Assembly: GCA_033763355.1 (NCBI GenBank)
Contig: JANRKT010000224.1
Span: 1 to 24,649, forward strand
DNA: 24,649 nt
Source of the DNA: JANRKT01 sp033763355
GTDB taxonomy: Bacteria; Bacteroidota; Bacteroidia; Chitinophagales; Chitinophagaceae
Direction of reading: 5' to 3'
The notes beneath the pieces are model-generated. The model worked only from the letters and a program-made list of their open reading frames with translations. It was not told the origin of the DNA and searched no databases. The position numbers were made by a program, and so were the translations under genes. Shown here piece by piece: positions 6,383-13,143 of the stretch. Numbering within the stretch: the first letter of the stretch is position 1; each line of letters starts with the position of its first letter.

Positions 6383-7468
6383 TTACTGGTATTGTATATA
6401 AACCGGCATGGGCTTCAGTTTTACCAGTTCTTCTGGTGTAAGCAAACGGGGAGGGTTTCTTTTCAAATCGTTCTTGTAAAAAATTTTAAACCCGGTATAT
6501 TCCACAGGCTCTTTATGTATAAAATGTTTGTAGGTGCCTATCTTCTTTGCGGGTTCTCCCCAGCCGTCCATGTGCATTACAACCTGTACTTCAGGCTGCA
6601 GTTTAATTTGTTTGTAGTTTGTAACCATAGGTTGTGTAAAACGGTGTACCACCAGTATCTTCGGCGGCAGGTTGTTTTTCTTTACAAGGTTAGCAAGGTA
6701 GCCGGTAGCATAGTTAATATCTGAAGCATCAAATGTACCGATTACTTTACCCGGCGCTTGTTCGCCTTTCATTGAAAACTCAGGGTCAATACCAAGGTGC
6801 ACATTGGGCATGGAAAGGTATTTTTCCAACTGGGGAATTTCCTGTTGCAACGTGCTTAACCCAACCTGAATATCAAGGAACACAATAGCGTTTATTTCTT
6901 TTGCCATACTGAGGATGGTATCAATCTGGTGAAAAGGCATGCGCAAACGGTATGTGCCGCCTTTACCGGGGCTCCCCTGTGCTGTTACAGCTATATAATG
7001 CAGTGCAGGTTGCACTTCCATTGCAGAATCCGCCGCTTCCCATCTTTTTACTTCTGCCATTAAACGGGTAAGCATTTCTTTTCTCGGAAATTCACCCAAT
7101 GCCCCCATCCTGGTGGAATAAAGGTTGCCGTAATATGCTATTATACGTTTAAAAGGCAGAATAGCGCCTGAAACAGGGAATTCTGTTCTTACAGGCCACT
7201 TGCCGGATGAATCCCCGTTGGTAATATGCTGTATGCGCTCATGGAAGAGAGCGGTATCATAAATGATTTCCCGTTTGGCTTCAACTGTGTCTGTTTTTAA
7301 AGCGGCACCGGAAACTGAAAGTTGCGGCCCGGCACCGGAAGTATTATACAAACTGTACACTGCAAAGCCTGCAAGAAGTATGAGGGCAGCGATGCCTGTA
7401 ACAAGCAGAACAGATTTAATACCCGGGTTTCTTTTCATGTTTTGAGGAACAACGATGTGGTTATCCAT
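6383..7468 (-). CDS. Membrane-anchored protein of an uncharacterised conserved family
   Basis: A 361-residue protein with a short cytoplasmic start, one hydrophobic anchor (about residues 19-41, VLLVTGIAALILLAGFAVY) and a large periplasmic domain. The periplasmic part has the rhythm of a TIM-barrel: RIIAYYGN…MGALGEF, ALHYIAVTAQGSPG, GTYRLRMPFHQID, AIVFLDIQVG, VHLGIDPEFSM, IGTFDASDIN, KILVVHRFT, VQVVMHMDGWGEP. I recall homologous hypothetical proteins in Actinobacteria sharing the YYG…LGE, DIQ, DPE and VHQFT-type motifs, but no named function. The conserved acids (LGE, DIQ, DPEF, MHMDG) at strand ends would suit a hydrolase, which is inference. It is divergent from the methyltransferase gene and has its own terminator. 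Confidence 0.7.
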   Translation of the reverse strand: MDNHIVVPQNMKRNPGIKSVLLVTGIAALILLAGFAVYSLYNTSGAGPQLSVSGAALKTDTVEAKREIIYDTALFHERIQHITNGDSSGKWPVRTEFPVSGAILPFKRIIAYYGNLYSTRMGALGEFPRKEMLTRLMAEVKRWEAADSAMEVQPALHYIAVTAQGSPGKGGTYRLRMPFHQIDTILSMAKEINAIVFLDIQVGLSTLQQEIPQLEKYLSMPNVHLGIDPEFSMKGEQAPGKVIGTFDASDINYATGYLANLVKKNNLPPKILVVHRFTQPMVTNYKQIKLQPEVQVVMHMDGWGEPAKKIGTYKHFIHKEPVEYTGFKIFYKNDLKRNPPRLLTPEELVKLKPMPVYIQYQ

Positions 7469-7654
7469 AGGATGAAATATTGGTTTTTTATAAGGACTGT
7501 ATCCAAACTACTAAAACGGGTGCAAAATAAAAATATTTTGATAATAATGAAGCATTTATACACAGAAAGCGGATTTAACACTTTTGCCCGGATTTGTCCT
7601 GTTTTCAGGAAAACCCTCCTGCGAAACCCGTATTTATCAAATTTTCAAAAAATA

Positions 7655-7685
7655 TTGAAAATATGAAATGCACGGTTTATCTTTA
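7655..7685 (+). promoter_or_regulatory. Promoter of methyltransferase operon
   Basis: TTG (7655-7657), 20 bases, then TATCTTTA (7678-7685), one base off the -7 consensus. It sits 18 bases before the ATG at 7704. The rest of the 235-bp divergent spacer shows nothing recognisable. Confidence 0.45.
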
Positions 7686-7703
7686 CATCAATAAACAACC
7701 GGC

Positions 7704-8639
7704 ATGAAAACCATAATACACACAAAGGCCCGGGCAGGAACAAATAAAACCTCCTTTACAAACCCTGTTTTCGGTTATTACGATGAAATAAAAAACTACT
7801 ATTCTGTTGCAGGGCCCGATTATGCTGCATGGAGCAAAAAATTCAACATGCACTTTGGGTATTGCAGTTCGTTTACCGGGATATTTAATCTTGAAAATAT
7901 GCTGGATAACATGAACAGCATAGTTGCCGGGCACCTGCATATTAACAAACATGAATGTTGTTCAATTGCTGACCTCGGCTGTGGCATGGGAACAACTGCA
8001 AGGTATATCGCAGGCAAGTTTCCAGATGCTAAAGTTACCGGGGTTTCAATTGTTGATTACCAGGTTGAACAGGGCAGTTTATTCACCCGTCAGGCTGGTT
8101 TGGCAGAAAGGGTTTTGCATGTAAAAGAAAATTTTGAGGACCTCTCATTTGCTGATGAAAGTTTTGAATATGCTTATGCACTTGAAAGCGCCTGCCATGC
8201 GGGTGGCCATGACAAAGAACTGTTCATTCACGAACTGGCAAGAATATTAAAACAGGGCGGAAGGTTTGTGATTGCCGATGGTTTTCTTAAAAAAGAAAGC
8301 GACCAGCTCCCGATGATGGCAAAAAAAATTTATAAAAAACTTATTGCCTGCTGGGCATTGCCCGGCTTTGCAACCATAGCTGATTTTACCAGGACACTCA
8401 ACCAATACGGGCTTGAAGCCCAGGTAAAGGAAATAAGCTGGCGGATAGCGCCATCGGTAATGCATGTGCCCCGTGTGGTATTGCAGTTTTTATGGAATGA
8501 ATTAAAACAACATAAAACCCTCCGCATGAAAAAAGAAAGATGGAACAACGTGATGGGGCCTTTGCTCGGCATGCTATTCGGGTTGTACAGGAATTGCTTT
8601 GGCTATTACATCATCAGCGGTAAAAAAATAAAATCATGA
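7704..8639 (+). CDS. Class I SAM-dependent methyltransferase
   Basis: A 311-residue cytoplasmic enzyme with the Rossmann-type methyltransferase fold. Motif I is at residues 88-97 (SIADLGCGMG). Other family blocks follow: KVTGVSIVDYQVEQG, ENFEDLSFADESFEYAYALESACH, and LARILKQGGRFVIADGF. The pre-domain YYDEIKNYYSVAGPDYAAWSKKFNMHFGY resembles the small-molecule C- and N-methyltransferases related to tocopherol and sterol methyltransferases, so a lipid, quinone or similar hydrophobic substrate is likely but unproven. Its TGA overlaps the ATG of the next gene (ATGA), implying translational coupling with the four-helix membrane protein. Confidence 0.82.
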   Translation: MKTIIHTKARAGTNKTSFTNPVFGYYDEIKNYYSVAGPDYAAWSKKFNMHFGYCSSFTGIFNLENMLDNMNSIVAGHLHINKHECCSIADLGCGMGTTARYIAGKFPDAKVTGVSIVDYQVEQGSLFTRQAGLAERVLHVKENFEDLSFADESFEYAYALESACHAGGHDKELFIHELARILKQGGRFVIADGFLKKESDQLPMMAKKIYKKLIACWALPGFATIADFTRTLNQYGLEAQVKEISWRIAPSVMHVPRVVLQFLWNELKQHKTLRMKKERWNNVMGPLLGMLFGLYRNCFGYYIISGKKIKS

Positions 8640-9016
8640 TAAACGAATATCTTCTTTATGCAGCAGGCGCCCTCAATATTGTTGTTGCTGTTTTTCACCT
8701 GTTGTTCTGGAAACTGTTTCATTGGAAAACTGAACTGAAAAAAATAAGCAGCCTGAACAGCGCCGTAATGCAGGTTATGAACCTCCGTCTGATTTATTTA
8801 TTCCTGCTTACTGCATTTCTATGTTTCTTTTATACCAGGGACCTCGTTGAAACCCGTGTTGGAAACGCCATGCTGATTGGCTTTTCATTTTTGTGGCTGG
8901 GCAGGCTGGTTGAACAGTTTATCTTCTTCAAGCTGAATCACTGGATAGGGTATGCAGTTACTTTTCTTTTTATTGCCGGAACGGTTTTATTTGCTTTGCC
9001 TGTTTTTATGAAGTAG
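8636..9016 (+). CDS. Small four-helix membrane protein, function unknown
   Basis: 126 residues, almost all hydrophobic. Helices are at about YLLYAAGALNIVVAVFHLLF, LRLIYLFLLTAFLCFFY, AMLIGFSFLWLGRLVEQFIF and IGYAVTFLFIAGTVLFALPV. A conserved-looking FHLLFWKLFHWK…LNSAVMQVMN stretch lies between helices 1 and 2, with histidines H21 and H29. It starts inside the stop codon of the methyltransferase gene, so the two are very likely partners, for example a membrane docking or substrate-presenting protein. I do not recognise a named family. Confidence 0.7.
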   Translation: MINEYLLYAAGALNIVVAVFHLLFWKLFHWKTELKKISSLNSAVMQVMNLRLIYLFLLTAFLCFFYTRDLVETRVGNAMLIGFSFLWLGRLVEQFIFFKLNHWIGYAVTFLFIAGTVLFALPVFMK

Positions 9017-9050
9017 CCCGGACAAAATACCCGGCTGCAACCCCGCTGTA

Positions 9051-9080
9051 TTGGAATAAGTATTGCTGATGCTAATTTTA
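9051..9080 (+). promoter_or_regulatory. Promoter of GIY-YIG-like gene
   Basis: TTG (9051-9053), 19 bases, TAATTTTA (9073-9080), which matches all but the final base of the -7 consensus. Transcription from near 9087 fits a GTG start at 9104. Confidence 0.4.
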
Positions 9081-9103
9081 CATTAAGTAAAAACCAAAGT
9101 ATT

Positions 9104-9457
9104 GTGCCACGATTGATATACCGGGTTTACGTTATTGAACTATCAAAACGGGTATTTACCGAAAATGCCAGGTTCCGGGCTGCTAACCCGCAATTTAACG
9201 GGGTACTGGAATGCCTTTATGTAGGCATGACCAGTAAGGCCCCGGCAGAAAGGTTTAAACAACATAAAACGGGATACATCAATAAGAAAGGCCACAAACT
9301 ATCGGCTTATATCGTGCAGAAATACGGAGCTTATCTGCGCCCCAGCCTTTACGATCACATTAACTTAAAACCCATGACCCGGCAACAAGCACTGGCCATG
9401 GAAGAAAAACTTGCCTGGGACTTACGAAGACAAGGTTATGCGGTTTGGTTTAACTGA
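9104..9457 (+). CDS. GIY-YIG-like small protein
   Basis: A 117-residue protein resembling a minimal GIY-YIG nuclease domain. VYVIEL (residues 8-13) occupies the GIY strand, LYVGMT (38-43) the YIG strand, then P…ERFKQHKTG with a candidate catalytic Arg, and a later Glu in ALAMEEKLAWDLRRQGYAV. The spacing between the two strand motifs is about 28 residues, longer than the usual 10-20, because of an inserted polar segment (TENARFRAANPQFNG). No extra DNA-binding domain is present. Start is a GTG; no in-frame ATG lies between the promoter and the conserved region. Substrate unknown: repair, restriction and mobile roles are all possible. Confidence 0.65.
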   Translation: MPRLIYRVYVIELSKRVFTENARFRAANPQFNGVLECLYVGMTSKAPAERFKQHKTGYINKKGHKLSAYIVQKYGAYLRPSLYDHINLKPMTRQQALAMEEKLAWDLRRQGYAVWFN

Positions 9458-9596
9458 ATGGTACCGGCTTCCCGCTGCAATATAAATATATGGAGAGCAG
9501 GAAAAGCACAGGAAAGTTATTATTGATATCATAAAAGATGCAAGCCATCAGTAACCGGGAAAGTAAATGAAGCGAATTACCAGTTGACGCTACGCC

Positions 9597-10973
9597 TTAT
9601 AGCTTTTCCCATACCTCTTTCGCAAACTGCTCCAATGACGGGTCCCTTGCCCCCATCAGCAATAAAACACAGTTTCCATCCAGATGCGGCCTTACCACAT
9701 CAAGAAAATCGCTCCTGTTTTCTACAAAAAAAGCATTCTTACCAAGAGCTTTTATGTCATGAATAAGGTCAGCGGCTGAAATATCTTTAGTGGCCGTACC
9801 GCCGGCATAAAATATTTCGCTCATCCATATTTCATCTTCAGGTCTTAATACTTTTGAAATTTCATTTACAAAATCATCACGCAAAAACCTTGTAGGCCCG
9901 TAACCATGCGGCTGAAACCATGCAATTACTTTGGGTGCAATGGGCTGGCAGGCTTCAATGGAAGCGGCGCATTTAGCTGGGTTGTGTGCATAATCATCAA
10001 TCAGCCACACCCCATGTTTATTGCCTATAACCTGGTGCCGCCGGTAAATACCTTCATACTTTTTTAATGCTTCAGCACAAACTTTAAGATCAACTCCCAA
10101 TTGAGCGGCAACAGCAACGGCAGCCAGGGCATTTTCCATATTGTGCCTTCCAATAAGGTTAAGGTTAAAATCAACCCCGTTGATTTTAAAGGATATTTGC
10201 AGGCCCTTTTGTTTAAACTCAGCGCCAATGTAACCGGCGCCTGAAGCGGGGTCAAAACTAAAATCATATTTACTGTCCTGTGATAATTGTTTTGCCAGTT
10301 GATGTGACTGGTTCACTATAAACCTGCTGCTGTTATTTTTAAAAACCTGAAAGATGTCCATCAATACATCAATTTCTTTATGGTCTTTGTCAACATTCAG
10401 AAGCAATCCTAAAGCAGGCTGGTACTGAACAATAGAACCGTCGCTCTCATCCGCTTCAATCACCAGCCACTCCCCTTTGCCTGCTTTTGCATTGCCGATT
10501 TTTCCTTCCTTGATAATACTCACCAGCCCGGCCCCGCTGATAATACCCGGTTCAAGTCCTGCGTGTTCAAGTATATCAAACAACATGGCGCTGGTAGTGC
10601 TCTTGCCGCTGGTTCCCCCTATTGCAATGGTTTTTTTACTTTTTGCAATTAATGCAAGCAGTTCTGAACGTTTAATAATGGGGATATTGAGTTGTTTTGC
10701 TTTTTGCACTTCCGGTACCGTATCTTCTACAGCCGTTGAAACCACAACAAGTTCTATTGATTCAGTAATGCCTTCGCCGTTCTGCAAAAAACATTTTATG
10801 CCTTCGCTTTCCAGCTTATCTTTTGTGTCATTTGCTTCACCTTCTTTAAAATACCTGTCGCTGCCGGAAACATCCTTGCCAATGCCTTTTAAATACTGGG
10901 CAATTGCGCTCATGCCGGTACCGGCTATACCGATAAAAAAAATCCGGTGAAAGTCATTTACAGATGTAATCAT
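9597..10973 (-). CDS. Mur ligase family protein, MurC-like paralogue
   Basis: An ATP-dependent ligase of the MurC/Mpl type, 458 residues, with the three Mur domains: nucleotide-sugar-binding N-terminal domain (FFIGIAGTGMSAIAQYL, VSGSD), central ATPase (P-loop GGTSGKST at 119-126, ADESDGS, LNVDKDHKEI, GRHNMENALAA) and C-terminal domain (DDYAHNP, WFQPHGYGPTRF, MGARDPSLEQFA). True MurC has GTHGKTT and DDY(A/G)HHP; here these read GTSGKST and DDYAHNP. It also stands outside any cell-wall gene cluster. It may join an amino acid or peptide to UDP-MurNAc or a related sugar nucleotide, for example in recycling. Start taken at the ATG ahead of ITSVNDFHRIFFIG; a TTG 24 bases upstream is less likely. 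Confidence 0.78.
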   Translation of the reverse strand: MITSVNDFHRIFFIGIAGTGMSAIAQYLKGIGKDVSGSDRYFKEGEANDTKDKLESEGIKCFLQNGEGITESIELVVVSTAVEDTVPEVQKAKQLNIPIIKRSELLALIAKSKKTIAIGGTSGKSTTSAMLFDILEHAGLEPGIISGAGLVSIIKEGKIGNAKAGKGEWLVIEADESDGSIVQYQPALGLLLNVDKDHKEIDVLMDIFQVFKNNSSRFIVNQSHQLAKQLSQDSKYDFSFDPASGAGYIGAEFKQKGLQISFKINGVDFNLNLIGRHNMENALAAVAVAAQLGVDLKVCAEALKKYEGIYRRHQVIGNKHGVWLIDDYAHNPAKCAASIEACQPIAPKVIAWFQPHGYGPTRFLRDDFVNEISKVLRPEDEIWMSEIFYAGGTATKDISAADLIHDIKALGKNAFFVENRSDFLDVVRPHLDGNCVLLLMGARDPSLEQFAKEVWEKL

Positions 10974-11014
10974 CCCACAAATAAAAGCAATTATCAAAAA
11001 ATCACGGCCCTGGC

Positions 11015-11028
11015 TTAACTTGAGTTAA
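11015..11028. promoter_or_regulatory. Palindrome in divergent Mur-ligase/cupin promoter region
   Basis: TTAACT-TG-AGTTAA is a perfect 6-bp inverted repeat midway in the 66-bp spacer between the two divergent genes, ending 11 bases before the cupin ATG. The position fits an operator, but no regulator is evident nearby. Confidence 0.25.
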
Positions 11029-11039
11029 ATAATTTTATT

Positions 11040-11366
11040 ATGCAACACCTCAATGATATCAAAACACAGGAAATACGACCGGGCTTTTTTGGAAAACTTA
11101 TACATGGCGAAAACAGCACCCTTGCCATCTGGGATATTAAAAAGGGAAGTGTGCTGCCGGAACATCACCATGTACACGAACAAACAACTTACCTTTTAGA
11201 AGGGGAACTTGAAATGGTTATCGGCGGCCAAAAAATGCTTTTTACGCCTGGCATGGTGCATGTCATTCCATCTGATGTGCCCCATTCTGCCATTGCGGTT
11301 ACAGATGTGAAGGTGATTGATGTATTTTCTCCTGCAAGGGAAGATTATAAAGCGGGCAGCCAATAG
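11040..11366 (+). CDS. Single-domain cupin protein
   Basis: A 108-residue cupin-fold protein with likely metal binding. Motif 1 is G36…PEHHHVHEQTTYLLEG (histidines 42-44 and 46, Gln48) and motif 2 is PGMVHVIPSDVPHSA with His82. Such small cupins range from isomerases and dioxygenases to sugar-binding regulators, so no reaction is assigned. It is divergent from the Mur ligase gene and convergent with the cytochrome c peroxidase gene, with no clear terminator between the latter two. Confidence 0.78.
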   Translation: MQHLNDIKTQEIRPGFFGKLIHGENSTLAIWDIKKGSVLPEHHHVHEQTTYLLEGELEMVIGGQKMLFTPGMVHVIPSDVPHSAIAVTDVKVIDVFSPAREDYKAGSQ

Positions 11367-11426
11367 TCATTACCTGTGGGCAGGCCGCCATTGTCAGACA
11401 ACTACTGGCAAAAGGTTAATAACTGC

Positions 11427-12464
11427 CTAAGGCTTTGCAAATTTTTTATTGCTGATAAAAGAAGTATCTGTAAGTGTTTTTATAAAAGCCACAAGGTTCT
11501 GTTTCTCCTCATTATTAAGACGTATGCCCAACTGGCCGTTTTTTTTCATTGATGAATCAAGGTTAGCGGTATTGTGTGTCTGCTGGTCATACTGAACCAT
11601 TACGCTGAACAATGAAATGACGCTTCCGTTGTGCATATAAGGAGCTGTAAGTTCAGCATTTCGTAATCCGGGAACCTTAAATTTATTTTTATCCCCTGCA
11701 TTACCTGTTACATTATATCGTCCTTCATCCCGGATATCGGGCCGCAGGCCAATATCCCTGAACGAATGATCTGTAAACAAAGGCTCTGCATGGCAGTTTG
11801 CACATTTCAGTTTAAAAGTTTCATAACCCATCTGCTCTTCATTAGTAAAGGTTTCACCTTCCTTTCTAAGTACCCTGTCATATTTTGAATTGCCGCTAAC
11901 CAGCATAACCATGAACTGTGATAATGCTTTTGACATTAAATCAGAAGTGATCTCTTTTTCACCAAATGCTTTTTTAAACAGCGCCGGGTATTCGTTATGA
12001 GCCTTAAGTTTACTTACAACCTGTTCTAATTTTTCACCCATTTCCACAGGGTTTGTTATCGGGCCTTCTGGCTGTTTATCAAGATGCGTTACTCTTCCGT
12101 CCCAAAAGAAATCAGGGTAAAACGCCATATTCTGAACAGCCGGTGAGTTTCTTAATGTGCGCTGGTTATTAATCCCTGTACTTACTGCCTGGCCCTTTTG
12201 TGCAAACCCGTCTTTCTGTATATGGCAGGTAGCGCATGAAACTGTTCCGTTTGCGGAAAGTATTCCGTCGTAGAATAATTTTTTACCCAATTCAAAACCT
12301 TCTTCTGTTAACGGATTACCGGAAAAATTATATACAACCTGGGGGAAATTTGAGGGTTGGGTGAATTTTATTGTTTTGGGTGCAGGTGCAGATTGATCCT
12401 TTTTGCTGCATGCAAGTACAAGCAGGAAAAAAGCTGTCAACACTCCATAATATTTTCTGTTCAT
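11427..12464 (-). CDS. Di-heme cytochrome c peroxidase family lipoprotein
   Basis: A 345-residue lipoprotein (lipobox LVLAC, Cys19) of the bacterial CcpA/MauG family. It has two c-type heme sites: C77-A-T-C80-H81 in the N-terminal domain and C221-A-N-C224-H225 in the C-terminal domain. Other family landmarks are LGKKLFYDGILSANGTVSC, LRNSPAVQNMAF…FFWDGR, a likely distal Met in APYMHNG (Met277), and KVPGLRNAELTAPYMHNGS. Classical members reduce hydrogen peroxide with electrons from small cytochromes or cupredoxins; MauG-like members oxidise proteins. No partner such as an MbnP-like or MauA-like gene adjoins it, so peroxide detoxification at the periplasmic face is the default reading. It appears monocistronic. 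Confidence 0.87.
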   Translation of the reverse strand: MNRKYYGVLTAFFLLVLACSKKDQSAPAPKTIKFTQPSNFPQVVYNFSGNPLTEEGFELGKKLFYDGILSANGTVSCATCHIQKDGFAQKGQAVSTGINNQRTLRNSPAVQNMAFYPDFFWDGRVTHLDKQPEGPITNPVEMGEKLEQVVSKLKAHNEYPALFKKAFGEKEITSDLMSKALSQFMVMLVSGNSKYDRVLRKEGETFTNEEQMGYETFKLKCANCHAEPLFTDHSFRDIGLRPDIRDEGRYNVTGNAGDKNKFKVPGLRNAELTAPYMHNGSVISLFSVMVQYDQQTHNTANLDSSMKKNGQLGIRLNNEEKQNLVAFIKTLTDTSFISNKKFAKP

Positions 12465-12718
12465 GGGTCAGGGTTGAAGAAGAAAAAAAGGAAAAGGAAA
12501 ACACAGAATAGTGGAGGGGTTTTTTGCTGAAAGCGATCCACAAGGATCCATTCAATCAGAAATAAGATATGGGGAGTTTGAGCTGGTAAAACTAATAAAA
12601 TAAGTTTACTTAAACCAGTGCCGGGAACAGGAGTTAATCAATTGACATTAATTGCCTGAATTTCAAAGCAGCGGCGGGGCCTGATTTTCCTATTTCCTGC
12701 TTCTTGCCTCTTGTTTTC

Positions 12719-13111
12719 TCAAACCGTTATTTCAATCCTGTTACTTTCCGGGTCCAGTATTACTGATTCGTAATAGCCATCTCCAGTCCGGCGAGGGTTG
12801 CCCAATATGGTATAACCATCCTGCCGCAATTGTTCTGTAAGTGCATTCACTTTTTCTTCGCTTCCAACACTGATGGCAAAATGAATAAGCCCCCTGCTTT
12901 GCGGTTCAATGCTGTTTTTGTTTTCAGTAACGGATGGCATGTGCATGATCTCCAGCCGGCAATCGCCTGCAAATGAAAGAAAGTAAGAAGAAAACTGCTT
13001 TGAAGGATTGTAATATTTTTCATTGGCAACGGCAGAAAAATACCTTGTGTAAAACTGCTTCATCTTTTCAAGGTCTTTCACCCAGATGGCAAGGTGTTCT
13101 ATATATGGCAT
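12719..13111 (-). CDS. VOC-fold (glyoxalase/dioxygenase superfamily) protein
   Basis: A 130-residue protein with two beta-alpha-beta-beta-beta modules. The four glyoxalase-I-type metal positions are all filled: H6 (IEHLAIWV), E54 (CRLEIMH), H77 (GLIHFAISV) and E127 (SNRIEITV). Spacing is close to lactoylglutathione lyase, but other family members detoxify antibiotics or open aromatic rings, so the substrate is left open. It starts 32 bases after the stop of the metal ATPase on the same strand and could be the last gene of that operon. The 254 bp beyond it (12465-12718) hold no gene, only purine-rich sequence and no clear terminator. Confidence 0.78.
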   Translation of the reverse strand: MPYIEHLAIWVKDLEKMKQFYTRYFSAVANEKYYNPSKQFSSYFLSFAGDCRLEIMHMPSVTENKNSIEPQSRGLIHFAISVGSEEKVNALTEQLRQDGYTILGNPRRTGDGYYESVILDPESNRIEITV

Positions 13112-13143
13112 AAATCAAGTATTCCTCTTTTTTAAAAATAAAA

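Noticed and set aside
6111..6401. Plus-strand frames antisense to guaD
   Set aside because: They are shadows of the strongly supported minus-strand guanine deaminase gene.
11427..12464. MbnH-like role (methanobactin-type partner) for the cytochrome c peroxidase
   Set aside because: No MbnP-like gene adjoins it, and its sequence shows only general CcpA/MauG family features.
12465..12718. Possible small gene or attachment site in the gap below the VOC gene
   Set aside because: Only CT/GA-rich sequence and weak short hairpins are visible, with no start-stop frame with recognisable content and no tRNA or direct-repeat boundary.
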